This document shows, one piece after another, positions 1-16,504 of a stretch of 64,000 nt of DNA. This DNA comes from Spirogloea muscicola (taxonomy: Eukaryota; Streptophyta; Zygnematophyceae; Spirogloeales; Spirogloeaceae), in contig WELB01000008.1 of assembly GCA_009602725.1 (NCBI GenBank), positions 1,172,322-1,236,321 of the forward strand, in the 5' to 3' direction. The position numbers and the translations under genes are program-made. The notes below the pieces were generated by a model. It was given only the letters and a program-made list of their open reading frames with translations. It searched no databases and was not told the origin of the DNA. Position 1 is the stretch's first letter. The number at the start of each line of letters is the position of its first letter.

Positions 1-499
<499 letters not shown>

Positions 500-507
500 C
501 TATCGAA

Positions 508-600
508 GCTAGAAGAAGGCTCGCCCATAAAGAAAGAGGGGCTGGCAAAGCCAGCCCAAAAAGAATGGACAATGTCCAAAGCCGAAGAATGAGGAGCCGA
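508..600 (-). repeat. Stem-loop repeat, GGCTGGC/GCCAGCC family
   Basis: Contains the near-perfect palindrome GGGGCTGGCAAAGCCAGCCC followed by the smaller palindrome GGACAATGTCC. Nearly the same ~80 bases occur at 48154-48232 in the same orientation, and inverted at 1425-1500 and 58700-58765. By comparison with the longer copies at 1190-1640 and 55590-55830 I infer that it is the 3' terminal tail of a LINE-like element in minus orientation. Confidence 0.8.
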
Positions 601-603
601 GGA

Positions 604-1110
604 AGGACTCCTCTACTCTACCAATCACGACCTACTAGGGAAGCTCAGTACCCGCGAGTGAGCAACATCAGGTCCGAGTAGCTCGAGGCAGGGAAGGAGG
701 CACTCCGCCGAGACCCGGAGGCCGAAGCTAGCAGCTCTTCCGAACGACGGCTTAGCGGTGGTGCGCATGTGACGAGAGGGAGGCCAAAAAGCAAGCAAGC
801 CAGAACCAAAGGAAGGAGCCGCTCCTCCACGGGGGAAGCTGCTGGGAGCGGGGGCCGTGGGCGAGCTGAGACTTTTCTACTCGTGGAATGCCAGCCCACA
901 AACGGGTGACCGAGGTCCCAAGAAGAAATTTCGTGTATTTGAAACAATCGAAGGCCAGTAAAGGTTTCTCTGGAAGGAAAAGCGCCTGCCGGGCTAACTG
1001 CAGTAACCAAGCCGATCCCGGGCCGGTTGTCCACCCGGGTCTGAGCGGGGACACGCGCTTAACCGGGTCAGGGTAACACTTGCGGCCCACGGCTGGGAGC
1101 GAGGACATGT
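604..1110 (-). repeat. LINE-like retrotransposon 3' remnant
   Basis: Read on the minus strand, the frame ends SYSDLMLLTRGY-stop near 645, the C-terminal signature shared with the copies at 16173, 20625 and 4223. A second shared stretch, RLFQIHEIS (about 915-965), recurs at 20525-20560. The element is 5' truncated and internally decayed, as expected for old LINE insertions. It lies between the divergent PCNA and MND1 genes. Confidence 0.65.
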
Positions 1111-1189
1111 TGGGGCTACGTTGATGCTTGTCCCTTCGTGCCGGCCGAGCCCTCGCTACTGCCTCTGGCTCTGGCCAGGGGACCCCACT

Positions 1190-1640
1190 TCCAGGAGCCT
1201 AGCATCTCTGATCTGCGGCTGCTTAGCAGGGGTTACTGAGTGATTCGTAGCTGCTTTGTTTCGTCTTGTGCTTGTTTTTCGTAGCGCTTCCCCAGGCCCC
1301 CTTCTCGTACTTGGTTCATTCTTTTTTGGGCTGGCTTTTCCAGCCCCTATCCTCAATGGGCGAGCACTTTCTTCTTTGTTCCTTCTTGTGTGCTTCTTTC
1401 TTAGTGCCTTCCTCGGCATCTCATTCTTCGGCTTTGGACATTGTCCATTCTTTTTGGGCTGGCTTTGCCAGCCCCTCTTTCTCTATGGGCGAGCCTTCTT
1501 TCGCCTTAGTAGAAGGTGCTCGCCCATTGGTGCTTAGTGCTTCGCCTGGCCCCCTTCTTCTTGGGCTTCTTGTACTCTGCTCATTCTTTTTTGGGCTGGC
1601 TGTTCCAGCCCCTATCCTCAATGGGCGAGCTCTTTCTTTC
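1190..1640 (+). repeat. LINE-like 3' end with three tandem stem-loop tails
   Basis: On the plus strand the frame SDLRLLSRGY ends in a stop at about 1243. It is followed by about 90 bases of T/C-rich DNA and a stem-loop with GGGCTGGC paired to CCAGCCC, then CAATGGGCGAGC. Two further stem-loop copies follow at 1425-1515 and 1545-1640. The same order of coding end, spacer and stem-loop is found at 55590-55830, so this looks like the true 3' terminus of the element. Confidence 0.7.
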
Positions 1641-2010
1641 CCTCCCTACCTCTATGCGGGGCCTTCGCCCACGTGTCAGGTACTCGCGAGTTACGGACCA
1701 GCAGGCTGGGGCGCGGGGGCGTGTCACCGGCCTGCCGTCAGGCGAGGCTGACGGAGAGCGCGGGGGACGTGAGCTCCTCTGCGCGCCGCTGAGACGAGAG
1801 GTTGCTCGCCGCCCGCCAGCTTCCTGGGCGCCTAGCAGCGGCCCGCAGAGGACGGCCATTTACGAACGAGCGCCGCCGCCGCCGCCCCCCGCCTCCTCCG
1901 CCGCGGCGGCGCTCGCCCTGCGGCGCCTGCGGCTCCCCCGTCAGCTCGACTGCACGGGCGGCCAGCGCCCGCAGCCGGCACTCGCCTGGCGACCTGCGGC
2001 GGGTGGCAGC
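1641..2010 (+). promoter_or_regulatory. GC-rich 5' region of MND1
   Basis: No gene is supported here. From about 1730 the base composition rises sharply and includes a GCCGCCGCC stretch near 1870-1900. I infer the MND1 promoter and 5' UTR. No TATA-like box could be picked out. Confidence 0.45.
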
Positions 2011-3930
2011 ATGGTGCGCGCAGCCTGTAGTACGACCTCGCATTTCTAACTCTGCCTCTGATGGCTGGCCGCTCCTGCGCACCGCTGAGGTGCTGACGAG
2101 CCGCCCCAAGCCTTGCAGAGCAAGAAGAGGGGCCTGTCTCTTGAGGAGAAACGGGACAAGCTCTTGGAGATATTCTACGAGACCAAAGACTTCTTCTTGG
2201 TATGCGACGCATGTTATGGGTCCAACGGACTTCTGTGCTGCCGCCCCGTTCCGGGTTGGTAGTGCATCTAGCATGGTCATTCCATCAGTTATTGGTAGCA
2301 TGTCAGCAGGAAGTTCTGGAGGAACTTACGAGGAGCATCAGAGGTGCTCCGACTCGGTTCAGTCAAGGTACCTGAAACTTTGTTTCGTAAAGCTTTGCAG
2401 CTTAAGGAGCTTGAGAGATTGGGGCCAAAGAAGGGTGTGATCAGCCAGGCTGTCAAGGATGTACTGCAAGCGCTGGTTGATGATGACCTTGTGATGAAAG
2501 ACAAAATAGGCACATCTGTAAGTCAGCCTATAGCTCCCCCTGTTCCTCCTCCTTATCATCCTACAGTTGACAAAAGCCAACAAGCATCTCATCCGGCGAG
2601 AGATGAGCATTAGCGGGTTTGTACTTGGCTCTTGCAGGTCTACTTTTGGAGCCTTCCAAGCCTTGCGAGTAAACAGGTAAAGTGCGTACGCATGTAAGAC
2701 ATGGTGGCCTCGCATTTGTGATCCCTTGGCAGAAGATGAGCAGAGTGCTCAAGCACCGCATCAATTGCTTTGATGGTTGAGGTGCAACTTGAAAGCAGAC
2801 TGAATCCATTGCATCCTCCACCTTCAGCTCCAACAAAGTGTCAGCAAGCACGAAGGGGAACTAGCTGCAACAAAGAACAAGAAAGCAGAGTTAGAGGAAC
2901 AGCTGGAAAACATGAAGAGTGGACGAGAAGAATCAGTGAGCACCACACCACCATTGCCATTCACAGAGCTCTGCTCCTGCATGACTTAACCACCGCAACA
3001 TCTTTGGCATGCATGACTTGAATTTCTTGCTCCTCTATTGCTGTCAGGCAGATCGAAAAGCAGCCCTGGCTAGATTGTCCAGGCTGCTGGATGAAGAAAA
3101 ATCCCTCAAGGTGAGCATTTCGTAGAAGCCATCCAAATTACATATTTTGATGGCAGCGCCGAGCAGTCTAATTATCTGTGGTAGCCGCAGGTTCCCCTAC
3201 GGCTACCTTGTTTCGATTTCACCTCAGTCACTAACCCCACCGCAGAAATATGTGTATAATCAAGTTTGTATTACTGTACGCAGTGGCCTCCCTCATCACA
3301 GCTACCTTGCTGTTGACTCGTGTCAGGCTGAAATCTTCAAGTATGCAGAGCATGATCCAGAAGTCTTTGCACGAAAGCGTGAGTACACGCACAGATCTGT
3401 CATGGACATCTGCTTTGCAGATTCGCTCAGCACTGCAAAGACTTAGATAGCGCAGATACTCAGCAGCTCAGCAACATATTCTTACCAGATAATTGATATT
3501 GCACATTCTGAGATTGCAGCAGAGCTGTGCAGGAGATGCAATCAAAGTGGCGCATGATGCTACAAACCGCTGGACAGGTACTGTGTTGCCATTGCTGGTG
3601 TCTCTGACGACGTCAGCCTGACTGCATGATGACACCTAGCATGTGCCCCGCTACAGACAACCGTGACTTATGTGTTGGCTTGTGTGTCATTCTATATAAA
3701 ACTGCAGACAACATCTTTGCCATGCAACACTGGTGCAACACCAACTATCCTGATTCCAGGGAGAAGCTAGCATCTGCATACGAAGAGGTGAGCAGCAGAC
3801 TAGGCGTGGTGACCGGTATCGTGGCTACCATTCTGAGTGAACGATGCAAGACCAATAAGGACGTACAATTCATAATTTCGCTTGTATACTGCAGATTGGC
3901 ATTGTCGAGGACCTAGACTACGTGTCCTGA
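2011..3930 (+). CDS. MND1: MND1, meiotic recombination accessory protein
   Basis: Forms the HOP2-MND1 heterodimer that stimulates DMC1/RAD51 strand invasion during meiotic recombination. Ten exons: 2011-2013, 2119-2199, 2401-2517, 2638-2676, 2828-2935, 3048-3110, 3327-3378, 3533-3577, 3708-3787, 3895-3930. All joins keep phase and give 207 residues (human 205). After the initiator Met comes [20 protein letters not shown], then the winged-helix stretch [21 protein letters not shown] long coiled coil follows ([30 protein letters not shown]), then the conserved DATNRWTDNIFAMQ and the end EDLDYVS. The start codon appears to form a coding exon of its own, ATG followed directly by a GTGCGC donor. 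This is the only start giving the family's usual MSKKRG N-terminus, but it is a prediction. Presence of MND1 implies a capacity for meiosis. Confidence 0.95.
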
Positions 3931-4059
3931 TGCTAAGATGAATGTTGGAATGAGCAAGGGCCGTTGCCTCCTCGCCTGTGCTAATCTGGACGAATCTACC
4001 ACCTGCCTAATCTTTAGCAAATGAAGGCAGTTGCTTCAAAGGTGCCTGCTCTCAACCCC

Positions 4060-4370
4060 TAGTCAAAGAGAGGAAGAGGCATGGGTGAAGCGAAGTGAAA
4101 GAAAGTGGTAATCCCAAAGTGGGCAAGGCCTGTGAGAGAAAGGCGCGCGGTGCGCATGAAAATGGAAGGGAGGCCAATGCAGAAGTCCTGGTAACGGGGC
4201 AAAGAGCTGGCTAATGGGGACACTAGTATCCTCGAGTGAGCACATGCTGTGAACAGCCAGCCCGAAAAGAACAAAAGAAAGTGGCTCTCCTCGAAACAAA
4301 ATGAAAGCGGCTGCTGATATGAACGAATCGGCTGTGAAATGCCAGCCAGATGCATACGAAACAAAACAGA
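4060..4370 (-). repeat. LINE-like 3' tails, two modules
   Basis: Lies between the MND1 stop and the nicastrin start. On the minus strand a VLTRGY-stop end at about 4223 is followed by a tail containing the palindromic GCGCACCGCGCGC (about 4143-4155), shared with 20983-21015, 42335-42365 and 55850-55865. A second module at 4300-4362, with GGCTGTGAAATGCCAGCC, recurs at 16075-16150, 26583-26645 and 42890-42960. No gene is seen in 3931-4490. Confidence 0.7.
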
Positions 4371-4490
4371 AAAATTCTTATGCGCCTGCCGCCGTCCCTA
4401 TCCCTTGGTGCGCCAGCCGCCGCAGCTACACGAGAGGCCGTGGCACCTGGTGCGGCGCCTGTGAGGCCCTCGCCGTCCGCCCGCGGCCGG

Positions 4491-7400
4491 ATGGCGGCGC
4501 CGCGGCCGACCATGGGAACCCTCGGCCTGTGGGCGGCCGTCGCCGTCGTCGTGGCAGTGGTCGCTGGCGCAGGCGGTGGTTAGCAGCACGGCCCTGCTCT
4601 GCTAAATTTCAGCGCTGCTGGCTCCTCACGAGAATGTAATCGTTTGTAGCTCGGCCGGCTCCTGTTATTGAATTTCTTGGCTCACCTGACCATCTTGTGT
4701 TTGCTGGTACCTTGAGGACGCAGTCAGATGCCAGGAGCAGCTGCAATCAGTCCCTGACTTGACTGCGGCCATGTACCTCGGCGTGGAAGGCAGCCCCTGT
4801 GTCCGCTTGTTGACCTTGCAAGGAGAGCTCGGATGCGCAAGTACGCTTGCCAATCATGGCTACCTAAGCATACAAGCTACAGCTGAGAGTCCTGACAGAT
4901 CAACAGACAGTGCTTGCACATGGCCCTTGGCTACTGTATGAGGTCATGCACCACTACACATTCTGTGTGTAGCCTGGAGGTTGCAGCTGATACACACGTA
5001 ATGATTAGCTATAGTAATAAGTGCCTCACAACCTGATACAAGAAGCACCTCTATAAGGTCTGGTAAGAGAAGCACAGCACGACAGCACTGCCAGATACAA
5101 ACTGTTGCCCTACTGGTCGCAGCTAAATGTGGAGCAAGAAGGGTTGTTTGTCAAGGCTCAGGTCTAAGAGACTAAATTACCGCACCAAAGCCAATGCAAT
5201 ACAGTGTGCAATCAATTGCCATTGCAGATCCTTCAAGATACACGGTCAGTGCTCCCATCAAGCATCTCAAGAGGCCAAATGAGACTGTCGTGGATCGATA
5301 CGCGATTTTGATCTCTGGATCGGACTTTGGGGCCTTCTTGCAAAGGTAAGCAGGCAGAGGAGCAACTCCAACCAGGGTCTGTGCCAATAAGCTTCCTGAC
5401 TAGTCTGATAGGATCGCACCCCAAGAACTTCTATGATGTGAGCCTTGCTATCCTAGTATAGCAGATTGCAACAAGTCAACCAAGACGACAAGAACACTTT
5501 GAGATCAACAGAGGGTGATAGTCCTTTGACGTCTAAGTTGCAGGACATTGTTGGATTCATCTCTGGAGAAAATTGTAGCAGGTGTACTGGTTATGTACGA
5601 TGGGGAAGGTACAAGACGGACGCACGCTCTGCCAGGTGGGCGTGGGCTTCTTGCCTTTGCTGCCCAGGAAGTTGTTCACCTCCGCAGCTAGAGCTCTGCC
5701 TGGAAGGCTGGGTTGTCTCTCTACCAATGTCAAATAGACCAATCCCTGAAGAACCTCCTAGATGATGCAAGGGCCCTCATATACTCTTACCTATCTACCT
5801 ATCTAAATTGATCTTAATGGTCCGAGCTTTCTAGCAGAAAGCATATCATTGGTAATTTGCCTCGTGTGAGGCGTTGCAACTTCCATGCTTGCTCACGCTA
5901 TGTTTTTTGATAGGTTTCTCTCCTGGTGATACATTTCCACTTGCTCGATTTGCCCCATACAAGGACAAGGCTTACCCTTGGAATCCTTCTGTAAGTACAA
6001 AGTTGAGCAGGTGCACCCTGAATTTGACTGTGCAATGGTTTATATGCGATAAACAACGAGGTGCAGTCCTCTGTGCCTGCTGATAGCTAAAGCAAGAGGA
6101 GACTTGTCGTATATGCTTCAGGGCTTGGGCCTGGTCTCCAAGCGCTTTTCATTTCCTGTCCATCTTCTAGATGCAAACTCCACGGAGACTATTGTTAAGG
6201 TAAGCCCTGTGCTTATCTCTGTGTCGTCATGGATAAGTCCTCCTTAAATCAGTCCAAGCACTATCTCGTGCACACATGTCTGTAAGCACGTTCAGAGCAT
6301 GCCTTCAGCAATTATCATGATTATTGCATCTGGGTGTTCAGTTTGCAGCTATGAATGAGAGGCACTCCTTCCAGCGACCTTTGTATGTTGCTGAAATGAG
6401 CTTCATCATGCAGGTGAAGTTGCTATCACTTGCTTTCTGTAGCTTAGTCATGCCTCTACAGACAAACATAGACAGCAGAAGGATGTTTTGAAGCAAATGC
6501 CGATGCTCTGACGAGGACAGTGGTTGTTTTGGGCAGACAACAAAGTCTGAAACAAACAACACCGCCGCCTGCCTTGCATCACTCACCTGCCTTCCACTTG
6601 GTGGATACAGGTTCGTTTCTCCTTTAATGTACGGGCAAATGTGTCGTCACTGGCCATCAGATTGATTTGTAGTGCATAGAGCTCTAGTGTCCAGCAATGC
6701 AGTAAAGCTGGGCATCTTTGATGCGCACACATATCACCTTTGTACCATGCAGTGTCTTCTCTGCACTACCATCATCCCCTGCAGAGAGGGTTGACTCCCA
6801 GAAGGAAGTCATCATTGCCATGGCCTCTGTTGATGCTGCGTCCTTTTTCCGTGATGTAGCTCCAGGAGCTGATTCTCCTCTGTCTGTAAGTTGCTGTATC
6901 TCGCCTCACTACACTTTCAGCAGATCTGCATATATGTATTTCAGTTGTGAAACTCAAGTTTGTCTATAATAGCTTCTGCATACTCCCATATGCCAAGTAC
7001 AGAGTGATGCTTGTGCGTGCAACATGGTACGGTGCAACAGGAAGTGTTCTTTAGTAACTCCTGCTGATTACAGCAAGAGTATAGATGTGGGTGTGGTCAC
7101 CTTTCGCTTTAGTTGAATCTGAGTAGCTGATTAGCTGCTGTTTGATGCCAAGTGATGGCAGGGCTTCGTTGCGCTGCTGGCAGCTGTGGATGCCCTTACG
7201 AGTCAAGGGGAGCTTCACAAGCTTAGTAAGCAGGTATTGCAAGCATCACTGGATCAGCCAATAAACGTCACCCTACCTCTTGCTTATCAAACTTCCACTT
7301 GACTTCCACGACAGGGCCAAATTCTCCTCGAAACCGATTCTAACTATCACCTTGCTTTCGTTCTGCTGGACAGCTTGGCGTTTTGGTTCTCCTTGGAGAA

Positions 7401-9373
7401 TCGTGGGGATACCTGGGCAGCCGTCAGTTCCTTGCTCAGCTGACGGGTGGCAACAAGACTTTGGTGGATTTTGAGCTGTCAAATGTCAAACAGGTCTCGT
7501 CAGGACAGAACATGCGATGAGCAGTCTTCCCTGGCTGACTTACAAATCCTTGTGATTGTGATCCCATGATCCAGTGGTTCATTCAAATCAGTGGTTCAAA
7601 TCTAGTCGATCACGTTGATGCAGAGGGGTTTTCAATACAAGAGTAGACTACTAGGTAGTGATTTGTCCAAGCAACTGATGCGCTACTCTGTCCTGCCCAA
7701 CAGGTGCTTGAGATTGGATCAGTAGGTCGTGCTATTACTGAAGGGAATTTGACTTTGTACACTCACAGTCAATCAGGGCAGGTAACAGCTCCAACTTATG
7801 GTGCCACAAGCTTTATATTCGATCGGTTGCTGGTTGATGCAAGGGTCATCTCACTGAAAATGTGTGCTACTTTTTCTCATTGCCTTTGATGGTCTGATAA
7901 AATTAGTCATGGCTCCTCTTGCAAGTGTCCTCTATTTTCGAAATGACAACCTCTATTGCTTCTGCTGTTTCTCACTACAGGATAAGAAATTGACAGATGA
8001 GATACACAGCGCTCTGGTAGCTGCAGCAGAGAAAGTGGCCAACACGAGGGTCCTTCCAGCGAGCTTGAGCAATCCGGGCATCCCGCCCTCATCTCTCATG
8101 GCATTTCTTGGCCACAGACCTTCACTAGCTGGTGTGGTTCTCGAAGAATTTGACCAGACCTTCAAGAATCCTTTCTACCACAGCCGCTTTGATGATGAAG
8201 GTACAGAAGCGTCTTCAGACCACCTTGACTTAGGCTTCCAAAGTGATACTTCTACAAATGGCTGTCGCTTGTTGGAATAGCTTCTGGGAAATGGCCATGA
8301 GGAGGTCAAGTGCTGAGCATGGTTAAAGCAGAAGTTGCATCTGTGCAGGCATTCTTGTTTTGAAATGTTTAAGGAACTGAGAAAGTTTGCGCTGTGATTG
8401 CCGTTTGCAGGCAATGTTAATGCAACTGCAATCACAAAGGCAGCAACCATTGTAGCTCGCAGTCTACATCTATTAGCAGGCGGCACAAGAGATGCAGCAG
8501 CCAACATTCAGTGCAACAGCACACTGGTTGAGGAACTGCTGCAATGCTTCCTTACTTCAGATCCTGGTCTCCTTTGTCCACTGGTTGCCAATTACATAAC
8601 CCCCAGCAGTACACGGGCTTCTCAGTACTCTGGCGTGTTTCTTGGAGCACCTTCCCAGGACCCTGATCCGGCATACATCCACGACACCATCAGATTTGCT
8701 TACAATTTCCTGGCCAACAAGACAAGTGCTGCTGCCCTTGGAATGCATGACGGGCTTGAAAGCCTAGGTGATCACCCAACTTCATGCTCAAGGACATCCG
8801 AGTGCAGGCAGGGAGAAGTGTGCGTTGCAGCCAGGTGGAATGCGAAGGGCGTTTGTGTGCTATCGTCTGCAAGGTGCTCTCTTGAACCACTGGTAACCAC
8901 AGCCGAACAACCTCGTGAACTTCTCAAGCAGAAGAGTCGTTGTGCCCTGTTGTGACACTCAGTGCCAGTGCTCAATATGCACCATATTTGATTGCATGCC
9001 CAGCAGCATCTGACATTCTGCATGGACATTGCAGAAATTTGCAACCAGACTGGATTCGCCTCAGATGAAATGTCTGCTGTCATACCACTCATTTGTATCT
9101 GATGCACCACGCAGATATATCCCTGCGCACTCACCTCGAGTGAAGCACGATGGCAGTGGCTGGCAGCTGGTCGAAAGTGGAACTACCATGGACGCTGTAG
9201 ATCCAGTTTTTACAGAGAGCTTCTGGAACACGCTGACTGTGAGGGCCTACTTGCAGGACGAAAGGTCACAAGACGATTGGATACTGCAGGTTGGGGTTGT
9301 GGTGGCTATGCTCTCAGTGCTCATTGTTGCCAGCGCCAGGACTATTTATGGCAAGCGCTTGAAAAGTGCATAA
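4491..9373 (+). CDS. NCSTN: Nicastrin, gamma-secretase subunit
   Basis: Large glycosylated subunit of the gamma-secretase intramembrane protease (with presenilin, APH-1 and PEN-2), which gates substrate entry in endomembranes. Fifteen exons: 4491-4575, 4724-4840, 5228-5345, 5544-5635, 5914-5990, 6122-6199, 6342-6413, 6537-6610, 6753-6885, 7162-7233, 7374-7493, 7704-7781, 7981-8200, 8411-8873, 9115-9373. They join in phase to 685 residues (human 709). A signal peptide lies at about residues 8-28. Conserved landmarks in order are SPCVRLLTLQGELGC, GFSPGDTFPLARFAPY, CLPLGGYSVFSALP, SVDAASFFRDVAPGADS, LVLLGESWGYLGSRQFL, and a Cys-rich SRTSECRQGEVC region. One transmembrane helix (VGVVVAMLSVLIVASA) precedes a short cytosolic tail, as in the family. 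The exon 8 acceptor (6536) was chosen because upstream acceptors lead into a stop and the chosen one matches plant spacing. Several N-glycosylation motifs are visible (NETV, NSTET, NNTA, NLTL, NKTS). Confidence 0.95.
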
Positions 9374-9963
9374 TTTTCGCCACTCTGTTGTAAATTGCTG
9401 TTATCCTTCTACGTTTGGTGCTACTGAGTACACAGAGCTGGCCGCTGTCGCTCTCACGTCCGAAAGAGATTATCAACATGTAGAGCTGCTGTAAGGCGGC
9501 ATATACACAACACTGTCATAAAGGGTGGTTGCACCGCTACTGTGGCGCAACCACAAGCACATGTCACTCGTAAAGGCTGGGGCCTAGAAGGGAAGTTGAT
9601 CTGTGAAGCGAATTGAAGCCAGAGAATAATCTGCACTCTTTCTCTAGCTTCGCAGCATGTCTGCTTGTCCCACCTACCACCCACCCCTTGTCACCACTTT
9701 ATCATAGATACTCACCGCTACACTCCTACCGACTTGTGCACATTCTTGAGGTAGATTTACAAGCAACAGTTGTCTCTGCTATCAAATCAGCATTGAGGAT
9801 GAGCATACATCACACATTGCTCACAGCTCACTTCCCTGCTAACATGCCCTTGGGAGGGAGGATGAACCTTGACAATGTGCAAGCTACCCAGCGCATGTGA
9901 CCGACATTTAAATTCTAACTCTCCGAAGCCCGACGCAGTGTTACTAAGAGAGCCGTCAAGTGC
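9374..9963. other. Tail-to-tail interval, nicastrin and RECQ2 3' UTRs
   Basis: No gene, hairpin or repeat copy is seen. It should hold the two 3' UTRs and polyadenylation sites. It contrasts with 5' flanks, which carry repeat copies. Confidence 0.6.
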
Positions 9964-15993
<6,030 letters not shown>

Positions 15994-16069
15994 GGCGGCG
16001 GGGGCCTCGTCCGGGCCGCGTGGTTCGGGGTTCTGGCCTAGGGTTCCGAGGGGTCGGGGTTTGGGAGGG

Positions 16070-16380
16070 CGGAAGAAAGCGGCTGCTGATATGAAAGAAT
16101 CGGCTGTGAAATGCCAGCCAGATGCATACAGGTGTTCATGACGGAGCCAAAGGCTAGGCAGACTGGGCGCCCTCAATACCCCCGGGTCAGCAGTAGGAAG
16201 TCAGATGAGCTGAGGGGAGGAAGAGCAACCCCGCTGCGCAAGCCAGAGGCTGCTGCAAGGGCGCGACCAGCGCGGCGGTGCAAAGCAAGCGCTTGGGAGC
16301 GCTGCAGGGACATAGACAGTCGCATACGGTAGCAGGACACCAGACCCAAAGGCACCGAGCCACCGGGAAGGGCAGCACCC
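16070..16380 (-). repeat. LINE-like 3' remnant between divergent genes
   Basis: On the minus strand the frame includes RLSMSLQRSQALALH, then RAGRALAAASGLR and SDFLLLTRGY-stop at 16173. It is followed by a tail with the module GGCTGGCATTTCACAGCC (16095-16115). This is the clearest copy showing coding end plus tail in one piece. It fills most of the ~510-base space between RECQ2 (-) and the DHHC gene (+). Confidence 0.72.
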
Positions 16381-16457
16381 CGCCGGGTGGTCCTTGTACT
16401 TGTGCACGGGGAGTCGAGCCCCAGGAACCCTACAAGTCGACAACCCTCCCTAACACA

Positions 16458-16459
<2 letters not shown>

Positions 16460-16494
<35 letters not shown>

Positions 16495-16496
16495 TA
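16460..16496. repeat. GCC trinucleotide run in the DHHC gene 5' UTR
   Basis: About twelve CCG units end less than 15 bases before the DHHC gene ATG at 16505. Confidence 0.88.
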
Positions 16497-16504
16497 CCGC
16501 CGCC

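Noticed and set aside
645-1034. 129-codon minus-strand frame ending LTRGY, and the similar frames at 16173, 20334 and 20625, as host genes
   Set aside because: They are copies of one repeated sequence with decayed 5' parts; treated as LINE-like remnants.
508-1640. Palindromic units as a CRISPR-like array or bacterial REP elements
   Set aside because: Spacing is irregular, the units occur in both orientations, and the host genes have spliceosomal introns.
1265-1640. Stem-loops as Rho-independent terminators
   Set aside because: The setting is a eukaryotic nuclear genome and the stem-loops lie upstream of genes, not after them.
6462-6536. In-frame TGA after an upstream nicastrin exon 8 acceptor, possibly a selenocysteine codon or a broken gene
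   Set aside because: The acceptor at 6536 (TTTTGGGCAG) keeps phase, avoids the stop and gives the plant-type spacing up to CLPLGGYS, so no anomaly is needed.
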